Assembly: GCA_963969345.1 (NCBI GenBank)
Contig: OZ017769.1
Span: forward strand, 5,335,725-5,399,724
Length of the DNA: 64,000 bases
Source: Turbatrix aceti
Lineage: Eukaryota; Nematoda; Chromadorea; Rhabditida; Panagrolaimidae
Direction: 5' to 3'
Every line of letters begins with the position of its first letter. Position 1 is the first letter of the stretch. Of the stretch, positions 1 through 10,772 are shown one piece after another. Under the pieces are notes generated by a model. That model saw only the letters and a list, made by a program, of their open reading frames with translations, was not told the origin of the DNA and made no database searches. Made by a program: the position numbers and the translations under genes.

Positions 1-1539
1 ACCACCCAGCCGAATGGCATGAGTGCCGGCGACAAGTTTTGGTCGCTGGATCGTCGCCAACACCTGCAGACCGTCAGGAACAACGATTCCATGTATCGGC
101 GATTGGAAAAGATCGGAGAGGGCAGCTACGCGACCGTGATCAAGGGGGTCAACAAGCTGGACGGCAGCATCGTCGCCCTCAAGGAAATCAAGCTGCAGGC
201 GCAGGAGGGCCTCCCGTTCACCGCGATCCGAGAAATCAGCCTGCTCCGAGGCCTGAAACACGCGAACATTGTTTCTCTCTACCAGATCATCCATCAGGCC
301 GAATCACTGGTCCTCGTCTTTGAATACGTTAAAACCGACCTTAGCAAGTTCATGGAAAACTACCGCAACGGGCTCGACGACTTCCGGACCAGGTTGTTTC
401 TTTTTCAACTGCTCAGGGGACTCGCGTACTGTCATGAACGCAAGATCCTTCACCGGTGAGTTTTGAACTCATTGGAGGGAAAAAGAACAGTTTTGTTTTT
501 CAGCGATCTGAAGCCGCAGAACCTCCTGGTCTCTGAGCACAACGAACTCAAACTCGCAGATTTCGGCCTGGCTCGGGCCAAATCGGTGCCATGTCGGACG
601 TTTTCGCACGACGTCGTCACGCTGTGGTATCGGCCGCCGGACGTGCTTCTGGGTTCCACGCAGTACTCGACGTCCCTCGACATGTGGTAAGTTTTGTTTC
701 CAACTTCGTGGTGAGACACTTCCGCGAACTTGACAATCCCGCGGGCTTGCCAATTCCGCGAAAGACAATTCCGCGGAAGGCTAAAATAAAGATTTTAGGG
801 GTGAAATCGGGCAAATCGGTTGGTCTTTAGGCGAAAACCTTTATTCGTCGTGGGAGAAAAGTTAATTAAATTTTATATGGTTGTTTTCGCTTAAAGACCT
901 CCCTAAATCGCTTTTCCAATAAATTTAAAGTTCGCGCAATTGTCAAGTTCGCGGAACTGTCGTAGAGCAGGAACACTGGGTTTCTTTGCTCTCACCCTCA
1001 ATTTTTTGACTTTCAGGGGTGTCGGATGCATCTTCGCGGAGATGCTCACCGGCCTGCCTCTCTTCCCGGGCGTCAACAATGCCAGCGACCAGCTCGAGCG
1101 CATTTTCACGTTCCGCGGCGTTCCGGACCCCGCCAAGTGGCCTGAAGTCGTGGGCCTTCCCGGCTATTCCAAGCTCAACATGCCCAACTTCCCCGAAGTG
1201 CCCTGGCGCAACGTGCATCCCGCGCTCGGGCGGTGCTACGACGGTAGCGAGAAGCTGCTCAACGCCTTCCTCCAGGTGAGCCCCCCTCCCGTTAACAGAA
1301 TCCCCCCACCCCTCGTGCTATTGCAGCTGAACCCCGCGAGGCGGATATCCGCGCATGCTGCCATGCTCTGTCCGTACTTTGCCCCTCTGCCCCCCGAGGT
1401 GCACCTGCTCAAGCCGACGGAATCCATCATGAGCGTTTTCGGGAATTCGCCCACCTTTTCCCGCTCCCGCTCACGCTCCCCGTCGCCATCCCCGCTGTCG
1501 GCGTACGTCGCAACCTCTACGACGTTCTCCTTCGTATGA
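1..1539 (+). CDS. CDK14: Cyclin-dependent kinase, PFTAIRE type (CDK14/15-like), 5' end possibly cut
   Basis: Ser/Thr kinase of the PFTAIRE branch of CDKs, which in animals pair with cyclin Y at the membrane and act in Wnt signalling and the cell cycle. Exons 1-455, 504-686, 1017-1275 and 1327-1539 join in frame and give 369 residues if read from base 1. An in-frame ATG lies at 19, but the frame is open to the window edge. Visible motifs: glycine loop GEGSYATV, catalytic Lys in VALKEIK, the literal C-helix motif PFTAIRE, HRDLKPQN split by intron 1, DFGLARA, and a [10 protein letters not shown] substrate lobe. The C-tail is rich in Ser-Arg/Ser-Pro. Intron 2 (330 bases) carries an inverted-repeat element; the other introns are about 50 bases. 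It converges on the isomerase gene downstream. The family call is firm; the choice between CDK14 and CDK15 is not. Confidence 0.93.
720..956 (+). mobile_element. Non-autonomous inverted-repeat element (MITE), copy 1, inside a CDK intron
   Basis: A 237-bp AT-rich segment bounded by perfect 18-bp terminal inverted repeats, TTCCGCGAACTTGACAAT at the left and its reverse complement at 939-956. No coding capacity. The interior recurs in opposite orientation at 2658-2851. I see no clear target-site duplication, so the transposase family is not assigned. It enlarges the host intron to 330 bases without disturbing the splice sites. Confidence 0.85.
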
Positions 1540-1770
1540 CACCGGTCTCGGGGGATCCTCCGCCACCCAAGCACAACTACATAATCAATCAGCCGCTCCC
1601 GTGTGCTCCGCTGCACCCGTGAAGACAAGGGTCAATAATACAGTGTTTCAAGCGTCCATAGAAATTTATCTGCTGTACAAAGCTTGCCGTTTTGCAACTC
1701 ACACAGTTAATATAACCGTGCACGGGATAAATCCTAGATCCCGACTCTCAAAAGTGGGCGGGGCTAATGT

Positions 1771-2550
1771 TTAGAACTCCAAACCGTACTTGGACACCCA
1801 TTCGACAGTTTCCGATCCAGGAGCGACGTTGATATACTCGCAGCCGATGACCGCGTCCGGCTTTGCCTGGCGGATGACGTCGAACACGTACGCGTAGTTG
1901 ATCTCGCCTGCCGAGTCCGGTTCGTGTCTGTCGGGCACCTGGGCCACCTGGACGTGTCCGATGGATCCCGCGTGTGCCTTGATCAGCGCCGAGAGCTGGC
2001 CGTGGATCTGCTGGATGTGGAAGACGTCGAACATGATGCTGACGTTGTCCAGACCGGCGATAGCCTTGAGCGCGTCCGGGAGCGATGCCAGCGCGTAGCC
2101 CGGAATCGAGTAACCATTAATTGGCTCGACGAGCAGCTGAATGCCCGTTCCTGCGAAGAACTTGCTCGCAATCGTCAGGTTTGACCGGAGTTGGGCCAAG
2201 GCAGCCTCGGGCGTATCCTCTGACCGCCGTAGTCCCGACATAATGTGAATCCGGGGGCAGGAGAGCGTCTTGGCGTACTCCAGAGCGACGTCAAGGGACG
2301 CGCGGAAATCCTGCGTCTTATCAGGCCGAGCCGCTAGGCCCCGGTCGCCGGCAGAAAAGTCACCGCAGGGGGCGTTGATGAGGACGTGCTTGACGCCAGC
2401 CGCTTCCGCCGCTGCTTTCAGCTCGGCACTCGGGACTGAGTACGGGAAGGACACTTCTACGAGGCGGAAGCCCACGTTCGCGGCCCGCGCGTACCGCTGG
2501 ACGAGTGGCACGTCCGTGAACATGGTTGCTAGGTTGGCTGCTACTCTCAT
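1771..2550 (-). CDS. HYI: Hydroxypyruvate isomerase (HYI family), single exon
   Basis: Predicted to interconvert hydroxypyruvate and tartronate semialdehyde using a TIM-barrel fold of the xylose-isomerase-like superfamily; the animal role is poorly defined. The 259-residue protein starts at the conserved N-terminus MRVAANLATMF. An upstream in-frame extension to 2622 exists but crosses a TTTTCTGCAG acceptor-like sequence, so I chose the inner start. Family features seen: LLVEPING with the metal-binding Glu, FDVFHIQ with the Asp and His ligands, HVQVAQVPDRHEPDSGEI-like loop, and a late IGCEY Glu. Length matches the usual 260 residues. Its 3' end faces the CDK gene about 230 bases away. The acceptor just before the ATG suggests a spliced leader or a 5'UTR intron. 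Confidence 0.93.
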   Translation of the reverse strand: MRVAANLATMFTDVPLVQRYARAANVGFRLVEVSFPYSVPSAELKAAAEAAGVKHVLINAPCGDFSAGDRGLAARPDKTQDFRASLDVALEYAKTLSCPRIHIMSGLRRSEDTPEAALAQLRSNLTIASKFFAGTGIQLLVEPINGYSIPGYALASLPDALKAIAGLDNVSIMFDVFHIQQIHGQLSALIKAHAGSIGHVQVAQVPDRHEPDSAGEINYAYVFDVIRQAKPDAVIGCEYINVAPGSETVEWVSKYGLEF

Positions 2551-2657
2551 CACGCTCTGCAGAAAACGATCAGATTCGAGTAAACGTTTGTGAACAAAAT
2601 TTTTATAAATTATGTTGTTCATTTAGAAAAATGAAGTCAACAACGGCTCTACGAGAA

Positions 2658-2851
2658 TTCCGCGAACTTGACAATTGCGCGAACTTTGAATTTATTGGAA
2701 AAGCTATTTAGGAAGGTCTTTAAGCGAAAATAACCATATAAAATTTAATTGAGCCTTCTCCCACGACGAATAAAAGTTTTCGCTTAGAGACCAACCGATT
2801 TGCCCGATTTCACCCCTAAAATCTCTGTTTTAGCCTTCCGCGGAATTGTCA
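2658..2851 (-). mobile_element. Inverted-repeat element (MITE), copy 2, upstream of HYI
   Basis: Reverse-oriented relative of the 720-956 element. It begins with the same 18-bp terminal repeat. It contains the matching internal blocks (the run with CTTCTCCCACGACGAATAAA, then GACCAACCGATTTGCCCGAT) and ends at CTTCCGCGGAATTGTC. Against copy 1 it lacks about the last 40 bases, so it is an end-truncated copy. Confidence 0.85.
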
Positions 2852-2867
2852 ACAAAAATCGGTAAAA

Positions 2868-2935
2868 GAAATGTTTGTACGTTCTTTTGTGTTCGTTCAT
2901 GAACAAAAAATACAGTGTTAACCCCTCCCCTGTAT
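2868..2935. repeat. Short fragment of the GTTCG/CATCCCTG repeat family
   Basis: Contains GTTCGTTCATGAACAAAA and ends in CCCTCCCCTG, resembling the right edge of the elements at 45552-45973 and 48281-48686. Too short to define borders. Confidence 0.45.
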
Positions 2936-3116
2936 CAGATCCTGATCAAAGCGTGCTCAACAGCACCGGTATAAAGTATGCTCAGGTGTACAACCTTTTC
3001 ACCACTCTTATACCCCAAATTAGCTGTACATGGTTTTAATTAATACAGTCACCAGCGAGTTCGAAAATACATGATATCACTGAATAAAAAGATCACAGGT
3101 GTCAAAATACCAGAAC

Positions 3117-5445
3117 TCAAGGCAGGTCCTCCCACTTGGGCTCAGCGTCAGGATCGAGGCCCTTCGCCTCCCGCCACGACATTCCGCCCTCCAGACCGGC
3201 TTCCTCGCCTTGGCGGGAAGCAGAGACGGTTTCGAGGGCAAAGTGCTTGACCAGCCAGTCAACGGCCTCGTCCCGGTCGGCCAGGATGTCGGCGGGTGGC
3301 TCGACGCCCGCCAGGACGGAGGCCTTCTGCTCGGGCGTCACGCGGTCCTTGCCGAGGGCCTTGTTCTTCGTTTCGAAGCAGACGATCTGCAGCTGCGGGT
3401 TGCGGACTTCCCGAGGCCTACAGCGCTCGATGATCGTGTCAGAACCCTTGACCGATGTCGTCAGCATGAGTCCGTCGATGTACGCGTTCATGGCGTCGAT
3501 TTGGAGGTCATCGGGCTCTGCGCCGAGGCTCGACAGCGGCTGGAAGTCAAAATTCCGGTTGTCCTCGTTAAAGGGCAGCGTGTAGTGCATGAGAACAGGG
3601 CATCCGCTGCTCTTCGACATCTTCGGGATGAGCACGGAGAGCCGGGGATTGGAATTGATGTTGTACGCGTATCTGACGATGGCGACGCTGTCGAGGTTGA
3701 TCATCGCCTGGACCAGCGCCTTCATCCCTGTTTCTGAGCCGGAGTCGCCTGATTTTGGCAGGAAGTACCGGCAGGCGCTCAGCAGCATCTGGGGCAGGAT
3801 CTGAAACTCGTGCGGGTCAGGAGGGCACAAAAGAAGACTCACAATTTGTTTTTAACATGAACATTTCGCAAATTTTGTTCACGAAAACGAACGACAATGA
3901 AAACTATTTTCGACGTTCGCGATCGAACACGAAATAACACCGAACGTTCTATTTTTTTTATTTAGGCCAAATTTTGTTTTTTCCGCAGAAATACGCAATC
4001 CGCTTTTTGTAATTTTTATACACAAAAAAAGCTACGTTTTTTGTAGTTTCTTTTTATCAAAGAAAAGCGTTTTTTACTTGTTTTTTCTAAACATACTCAA
4101 AATTGATCATAAACTACGTAATTTAAAAAAAAATTGTTCATAAACGAAAGTGAACAGTAAATTTTTGAATTTGTTCGCAAACGAACACGATCGTTTGCGT
4201 TCACCCATCCCCAAAAACCCACGTTCTTTCGGGGCGTAAACTGGATAAGTTGGAGCTGCTTGCCGGTCTTTACGATAGAAGCGTCCTCCTTGTCCGCAAA
4301 GGAGAAGGGGATGATCGAGGATCCGTAGTGGTAGCCCTTGATGACCTTGTCTTTAGTCACCTCTCGCAACGGCGGTTCATCGCCACCTCCGTCCGCCACC
4401 GCGCTCGGTCCCTCGTCAGCGGGTTCGGGTTTTACGTCAGGTCCCATGGCTTCGTACTCGCGGATCCGGACTACCGAGCCCGTATCGTAGGCGATTTTCT
4501 CCTCGCTGTTCTTGATGAACATCTGGACCTTGAGGCTGAAGTCGGAGCCCAGCTGGAGGTCAAAAGGCTGACCGCGGGGGGCCTTTGGCTTCTGGACAAA
4601 GTGCGAAACCTTGGACAGGGCTGTTCTGAAGGGGCGAGGGTGAAATGTGGTTTAAAAAGGTAATAGGGCCGAAAACCCACGCGAAATCATCAACTGTGAT
4701 GGTGCAACGTGACTTCAGGATATCCAGGACCTGGGTGGCCTGAGAAGCGGTCGGTGGAAGGTCTTTCAAGTCGGTGCCACTGCAAAAAACGCGCGTCAAA
4801 TATAAAACCAATAAAACCAAAACAAACACGAAAAAAAGCGAAACAGAAGCGTTCTGGATTTGATTTGCCATTTCCTTGATGTACTTTGGATTGACGGAAG
4901 CCAGTTGATCGGCGCTTACACCCGCCACCAGGATTGTCACTTCTTCGAAGTAAGCCCCAGATTGTGACTGCGCGATGAAATCCATCGCCTCGCGCAGCAT
5001 TTGGACCACTAAAAGCTTTCAAATGCCATCAAAAATCCAGAAAAAAAGCATAAACAGACGGTTCAAATAACTGCCAGTCAGTGCAAAGCCTTCCAGCTGC
5101 TTGAGCACATCCCAGGAAGCCTCGCTGAAGGAATCAGAGACAAAGTCGACTATCGTGTCACAATCACAGTTCACTTTCGGAAATCTGCCGAGCGCGACGA
5201 GATCGTCCGACTTGGCGAAAATCTAAACAATTTGAGTAAAAAATTAATCGAACGAGCAAAGAAGGAGAAACCTTCCGGGTGATGATCCAGTCGACCAGCT
5301 CCTTGGCCTGCTCGAACTCGCGCTTGGAATTTTCGTTGGCGAGAGCGGAATTGACCAGAGCCAGGAGGCAGCGCTTAGTCTTCACCTTTTTCGGACGCTT
5401 CGAAGCTGCTGCGGATGAACCGCCACGTGAAGCCCGCCTACTCAT
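3117..5445 (-). CDS. XRCC5: Ku80, DNA end-binding subunit for non-homologous end joining
   Basis: Ku80 pairs with Ku70 to form the ring that threads onto DNA double-strand ends in the nucleus and recruits end-joining factors. Exons 5445-5272, 5222-5072, 5008-4681, 4625-4223 and 3800-3117 join in frame to give 579 residues. The N-terminal vWA-like domain contains FEQAKELVDWIITRKV. The Ku core contains GYHYGSSIIPFS followed, across intron 4, by LDSVAIVRYAYN and YTLPFNEDNRNF; these match Ku80 rather than Ku70. The protein is shorter than vertebrate Ku80 (732) and ends WEDLP. I see no C-terminal helical domain and no acidic DNA-PKcs-binding tail, as expected where DNA-PKcs is absent. The third exon stays open through a hydrophobic run (4790-4850), homologous to the vWA end. 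Intron 4 holds a dispersed repeat. Confidence 0.9.
3845..4212. repeat. GTTCG-rich dispersed repeat in Ku80 intron 4
   Basis: AT-rich block with repeated GTTCG/CGAAC words at both edges and a right end TTCACCCATCCCC. It resembles the better-preserved copies at 45552-45973 and 48281-48686. The left end is not sharp. Confidence 0.6.
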
Positions 5446-6660
5446 ATCGGCAATTTCACAAGTTTTACACGCAAAGCGAGCCTCAAAAGGTGCGCCGCGT
5501 AAACAACTGTTTCGATGAAAAATGAACGAGGCGTCACACTTTGCCAATCATTTGATGCACCGCAGGGTTTTTTTAAATCAGGATCCACGTTTCATGGTGA
5601 ACGGATACCCAAAACAAAGATGCGTGCAATCGAGTGAAAAATACCGTAACAAAGTACGTTTGAAAAAAAAGCGTTCCAAAACCAACTAAAGCAAAATCGT
5701 AAAAGTAACAAATTTGCTCCTCTTCCCACGAACAAAAGTAACGTTTCCGATCGTAGGCCTAAAATTTGTTACGCTGATCTTTACCACCACCATTTTGGCT
5801 GACACGAATTTTCCTGATTTATTCAATGCTCAGTGACCATGCCACTGAGCATTGCGTATCCACTAATATTTTTTTTTTGTTTTTTTTTGTTTTTCTGGGT
5901 GATCAATCCGGAAAAAAACTAAAATATTCGTCTCTATTTCTCCAGTGATTGGAGCTCAACGAAGTCGGCTTTTAATTTAAAAATTGATTTTTAACGACCG
6001 CCACGAGGTTTATGTATGTTTTTTTGGTTTTTTAGGTTATGTTAGCAACTTTGAATGTTTACAGGAACTGTTTGGTAATCAGTTGTTCACGCGAACAGTG
6101 TCGTGAATGCATTGCTGACGTTTGAGTTCATAATTCGTGTCAACTGAGGGTGCGCTGTGTAGTTTAATGATGCCGTCTTTTGAAGAATTTTTTTTGGTCT
6201 GTTTTATGATCAACTGTTTTTGTTAGACAAAAAGCAAGGTAACCTAAATTTAGCCTTTTATCAATTTACTAATCTGACGAATGTTTTTAGGCACGCCTCC
6301 ATCAATGAAGTCCAGATTCACGCGGATTTGTTCGCAAGACTACGAATTTTTACCGAATATGCTGTTCGCGATGATTTTCCTTTAATCGACGGTTGTTATG
6401 ATTTTGACATTCATAATTATTACTGTTATGATTACTCATCTTTGTTTGTTTTGTTACGTTTAACAATAAAGTTTAATTATTCATCGATTGGCTCTGACTA
6501 TACCACGGTTTTTATAGAATGACATTTTTCATGTCAGTGTGACCGGTACCGTTCGGGGACCGGAGGCAGCGGATACCCAGAGTGCATGGAGTAGAGTGTC
6601 TTCGAAGGAGCAAGTGTCACCAGGTTCTCGCTTTCGCGCTTCAGCACGTCATCAAGTGTG
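5446..6660. other. Intergenic, AT-rich, no convincing gene
   Basis: Contains long T/A runs and one 100-codon open frame (6220-6522) rich in Tyr, Phe and Asp. That frame shows no family match, no splice structure and AT-rich codons unlike the neighbours, so I do not call it. The region separates the divergent Ku80 and coiled-coil genes and should contain both promoters. Confidence 0.6.
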
Positions 6661-6702
6661 CCCTGTCGCCTGCCAAACACGCGTGTTTGGCAGGCGACAG
6701 GG
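6661..6702. repeat. Perfect 42-bp palindrome upstream of the coiled-coil gene
   Basis: The left arm at 6661-6681 (CCCTGTCGCCTGCCAAACAC plus G) is followed without spacer by its exact reverse complement at 6682-6702. There are no mismatches over 21 base pairs, and symmetry stops at 6660/6703. It ends about 105 bases before the first ATG of the gene at 6809. Confidence 0.97.
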
Positions 6703-6808
6703 TCGACATGGCCGCGGCCAGCAGAAAAGTCAGTCGTTTTCTTGCGTTTTTCTGATCGGCGATCGATGTCTTCGAATAACTTTTGTTTTTATTTATTTTT
6801 GTTACAGG

Positions 6809-7994
6809 ATGCTGTCGTCTCCTAGCGCGGAAGCTCTGCGCGAGGAGTTGCGTCGAATCCGACAGAGGCGCTCCCAGCTGGCTTCGACGAAGGAACACCT
6901 GCGCAAGGCGACCGAGGAAAAGAAGCTCGAAGTCGCGGAAAAAGAACGCGTTCTTGAAGAGTGAGTTGCATTCATTGGGGTCCGCTGCATCTTCTGTCAA
7001 TTATTTCAGGCAGGAACATGCTTATTTGGAAGTGCGACGACGGCGCGAGATTGCTGAGCAAGAAGCATCCGAACTGAATCAAGTGCGACTAGAAGACGCC
7101 CAATTGGACCAGGAAAGCGAGAAACTGAAGACGGCGCTTCAGCTCAGGGAGACTGAAACCCGGGGTGTCGTCGATGAACTTCGAGAGGCTCAACAGATTT
7201 GCTCTGAGCTCCAACGCTCCAACGCCGACCTCATCAAGCAGAAGGATCGGTTTGTCGTGACGATCGCCGAGCTGGAGCAGCGACGGAGGGTCTTGAAAGA
7301 ATCACAGGCGTCGCGCGGAGCGGCCCTTAAGTTGCTCGAAGAAAAGCGAGATGCTACTCTTCGCGAAATCGCCACCAAGGAGGAGTACCTCGAGAGCCTG
7401 AGAGCCAAGGTTCATAATACCTACAACCATTGCATGGCGCTCGAAGCTTCAATCGGCGAACAGAATGCAGAGATCTCGACCATCCGCGACCAGTTGGAGA
7501 AAGCCGAGACCGAATTCAAGGCCAAGAAAGCTCCCATCGACGCTGTCAACGCCGAAATCGAGGCTGAAAACCGCCACCTGCACGAAGTCGAAGCTGAACT
7601 CGAAGCTGGCAACAACGATTTCCTTCGCGTGCAGTCTCAGTTTTCTGACAACCAGCAGAAAGTCAGCCAGCTCCGCGCAGAAGTGGAAGCTGTCAAGCGG
7701 TTCGAAGGCGACGTCCAGCAGCTCAGAGACAACCTGCACGCTTCTTGGCAGGAAACCGCGGCTCTCCGGCAACTGACGACTGCTCAGAACGCAGAGCATC
7801 GGTCGATGGTCGCTTTGCTCAACAGACTGAGCGCGGAAAACCACGCCGATCGCGACGCTGTCCGAATCGCCGTCGAACAGTACGTTTCCGTCGAGCAGCA
7901 GAACAACAAAGATTCTGAGCAACGCGCGGCTGAGATTGCTGCGCTCAAGTTGCGTCGCGACGACGCTCGCCGACGGTATTCGGAGGCGGTGTAA
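6809..7994 (+). CDS. Long coiled-coil protein, function not recognised
   Basis: Exons 6809-6960 and 7010-7994 join in frame (codon GA|G) and give 378 residues, almost all predicted heptad-type coiled coil. It is rich in Glu, Arg, Gln, Leu and Ala, with no Pro-rich gap until the end and no globular domain. This suggests a structural, centrosomal or intermediate-filament-associated scaffold, but that is inference only. The first ATG follows TTTTTGTTACAGG, so a 5' leader exon or spliced leader is likely. The 3' end is uncertain: the stop at 7994 lies in a possible donor (GCG|GTGTAA), with an acceptor at 8018. Splicing there would replace the tail with a short Arg/Pro-rich one. Codon use matches the neighbouring genes. 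Confidence 0.8.
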
Positions 7995-9098
7995 TTATTT
8001 TTTACGCTTCAGTCACTCTTCGGCGCGGAAAGGCCAGCCCGGCGACGTCCCACGGCAGCTCAGCCCTGAACGGTCCTCCCTCGATTCTGTCATCGCCTTT
8101 CCAACCATCCGCCTCCTCCACACCGACTCCTCCTGTAAATCTGGTGCCGGGACTGGGCGACCATTCTCCCGGGGGACTGGCGAGCGAGCCACGCGCGCGA
8201 GGCAGAGAACGTGCGCGTGTTGTGCGCCGGTCCCGGGTGGGACGCGTCGCGTCGTCATCATCATCGAGCTTGTCGACGGAGATTACCTACTATCAGTGTT
8301 GTTGTACGATTGTTACTACGGATAAACTAAAGTCTACGAAGTACTGTGTGCCTACGAGGAATTGGTAGCAGGCCGGGGACCCAACCCGCTTGCAAATGGT
8401 GACGAGAAGCTATTCGAACTACGCCGAGGAGAGACTACGCTTGCAAAATCCTAGTGTCAGGATCAATGCCAGCATCCACCAGCAGGCGACCACTCCAGCT
8501 CGCTCCGGGACGCAGTTCGACCTGCCCTCCAACAAGTAAGTGCATTCGTTCGTGGACTTGGACTCATCCTCTACGATCAAACTAATCATGCTGCATCCAA
8601 ATCACCATCTAACTTTGTAACTTGTAAATGTCTGATTTGTCTTATTATTATCCGTGTAACTTGTAAAGATTCTCAGAGATAAATGTACGAAATTTGTCTG
8701 ATTAAGATTTTTTTTTGATTTCACTGTCGTAATTGCACGGCACTCAAAATTTCTGTCAACGCAAAAATCAGAGCCGGGTCTCGCCACGATATCGATGCTG
8801 GTTGACTTTTGCATGATTTTTTTTTCAATTTTACGGATAATTTCCGAAAAACGCATGTTTGCCCAGATAGCAAATTTTATCCAATGTGACTAAACTGTGC
8901 CCGCACCCAGCAATCGATCTACGTTTTTCATCTATGGACCAATTTATAAGACGTGCCATCGAGTGGCAAATAGTGGCCATTGTGCATGCATGTATGTTGT
9001 ATTGGATATCCGAGTCAAAGCAATGTGAAATGAATTTTGTGTGAATCACATCGTGGTGATTCAAGTAGATATATACCCGTGGTGCCGGCGGGCGCCGA
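7995..9098. other. Intergenic, with possible LTR remnant
   Basis: A Ser/Arg-rich open frame (roughly 8019-8368) and a 46-codon ORF starting at 8398 flank a primer-binding-site-like sequence at 8361-8395. The rest to 9098 is AT-rich with no supported gene. It is the downstream flank of both the coiled-coil gene and the BTB gene. Confidence 0.4.
8361..8538 (+). mobile_element. Possible LTR-retrotransposon remnant: primer-binding site plus gag-like start
   Basis: TGGTAGCAGG at 8366 followed by CCGGGGACCCAACCCG reads as the complement of a tRNA 3' end: CCA, then a seven-base acceptor strand, then a T-arm whose four-pair stem CGGG/CCCG closes a seven-base loop. An ATG follows 12 bases later (8398) and opens MVTRSYSNYAEERLRLQNPS, which stops after 46 codons. 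Upstream sequence with TACTATCAGTGTTGTTG and GATAAACTAAAG looks like an LTR end. No partner LTR or polymerase is visible, so at most this is a fragment. Confidence 0.35.
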
Positions 9099-10772
9099 CT
9101 AGGCCGCGGCCTCGATGATGTCGTCGTCTTCGCTGCAGATGGTGTCCCTGTGATGCTGCCAGCAGTTGCTCGCCACAAACACGCAGTAGTCGTGGAGGCG
9201 CTGTGCGTTGCTGCTTCTCGCGAAATCGAGGCGATCCAGGACGTTGTCGTTGTTGACGTTTTCGATCATCTTGTTCTCGCAGAGGTGCTGAAAAGGCTCA
9301 GGTCAGGTCGGGGTTGGTCCCGCGGTTTTGCTTACCCTCAGATCGGTGATATCGTACTCATCGGCGAGTCTGAAGAGATCCTCGACGTTGTCCTCGACGA
9401 CGGCGATGTCATCCGTGTAGCAGAACTTGACCATGGCCCGCACGGTCTCTGGGGTGTGGTTGTGGATTTGGCAGGAGGATGTACGGGCTTCGATGAAGCT
9501 CTCGTTCGTGAACATGGTCCGGAAGACAGGTGACCTGGCGCCGAGGATGCATTTATGAGCCTGCAAAAAAATAATCGGTGAAAACAAAGCCATGTTGGGT
9601 CCCCCATGTGTTTTCTGTTTTCGCGTGATGCATCAATTTAAAAAAAATCGAAGGACGCAGCCTTCAAAATTGTTTACGCTAAAATCTTGGCCTCCAGGAG
9701 GTTGTATGACTGTTTAGGAAACCTTTTTTGCATGCAGACGCGCACGATGCTCTTTACTGCCTCCCATAAACCTTGGCGTAATGGCCGATGCGAGCACAGA
9801 ACAACGCAATCAATCGCTACGTAGAAATGATCACAGAACAAAGGAAAACAGAGGAAAACAAACGCGGTGTTGTTTGTCTAGCGATTACCGTCACCTGTCA
9901 TTGACGCAACTCGTTCCGCTGTTCTCCTGCAGGCTTTTTTGTCGCCAACATTTTTGACTCGCTGACTGCATTAAAATATTTAGTAGTTAGAAAACGAACG
10001 ATTGACACGTTCGCTCTTGGTGCACGTCAGGGCCATGCGTAGTGCACGAGTAATCATCACATGACCTGTCGCGGTGCACGTCTTTCTCTCCCCCCCCCAC
10101 TCAGGTAGCTGCCTGCTAGCTCGTAGCTCACCTTGATCGTTGACTCGTCGACGATAAAAGTCACGTCGCAAGTGTCGGGGTTCTCGAAGTACTCGGCAAG
10201 GCGATCGCGGTGGTTTCGGACCTGTTCCCGGAAGTCCATGTACGTAAATTTGACGTGGATGTCGAAGAAGGCCACGCGGTAGGGGCAGGTGACGGAGCAT
10301 TTGTCTGAAATGGAATTTGTATTTAAACAGAAGACAGAAAATGCGCAATTAACCCATCATGACATCAGTGGTCTTTTTGGCAACCTTCTCTCTTTTTCCG
10401 CGGCGCGCGCTGTCATGATAGGACCTCTAAGCTCTCTTTGGTACCTTTGTAGCTGTGTTTGTACAGATCGACGACTTCAAGCTCTACGCTCTGGAAGAAG
10501 GGATTCTCGTAGTCGCCGTGCAGCCTGAATGTGATGGTCTTCTCGTTCGTCGCCTGCACCTTTCTGGCAGTAGCCACGACGTAGAACTCTCCCGGAAAGG
10601 TGGGCACCTTGAACTTGAGCGAGATGGCTTCGTCGCCGCCAAACGTGTTGTAGACGTCCATCTTGAAGCGCTCCTCAAAGGTCACGGTCTTCACGGGGAA
10701 GATGGGGCGCTTGAAGGGCAGGATGGTCGCCGGAGGCGTCACACACGGCGGAGAAGTCGTGGCAGGAGTCAT
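9099..10772 (-). CDS. MATH/BTB (SPOP-like) substrate adaptor
   Basis: Likely a cullin-3 adaptor that brings substrates to an E3 ligase. The ATG at 10772 opens a short Pro/Thr leader, then a TRAF/MATH-like beta-sandwich (residues about 20-110, with FKVPTFPGEFYVV and ENPFFQSVELEVVD). Next comes a linker with DKCSVTCPYRVAFFDI, then a BTB fold: CDVTFIVDESTIK|AHKCILGARSPVFRTMF, ending VKFCYTDDIAVVEDNVEDLFRLADEYDITDLR. A C-terminal helical BACK/3-box-like segment ends in EDDDIIEAAA. Four coding exons are separated by introns of about 50 to 570 bases. The ATG lies 24 bases 3' of an acceptor TTTTTATTGCAG-like sequence, hinting at a spliced leader. The MATH half is diverged; the BTB half is clear. Nematodes have expanded MATH-BTB families. 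Confidence 0.8.

Noticed and set aside
4779..4850. Possible intron in Ku80 exon 3
   Set aside because: Donor and acceptor phases do not agree, while the continuous frame encodes the expected vWA end.
6220..6522. 100-codon ORF with Tyr/Phe-rich sequence
   Set aside because: AT-rich, no family features or splice structure, in an intergenic region; compatible with chance.
8602..8856. 84-codon minus-strand ORF
   Set aside because: Lys/Asn-rich shadow in AT-rich flank with no support.
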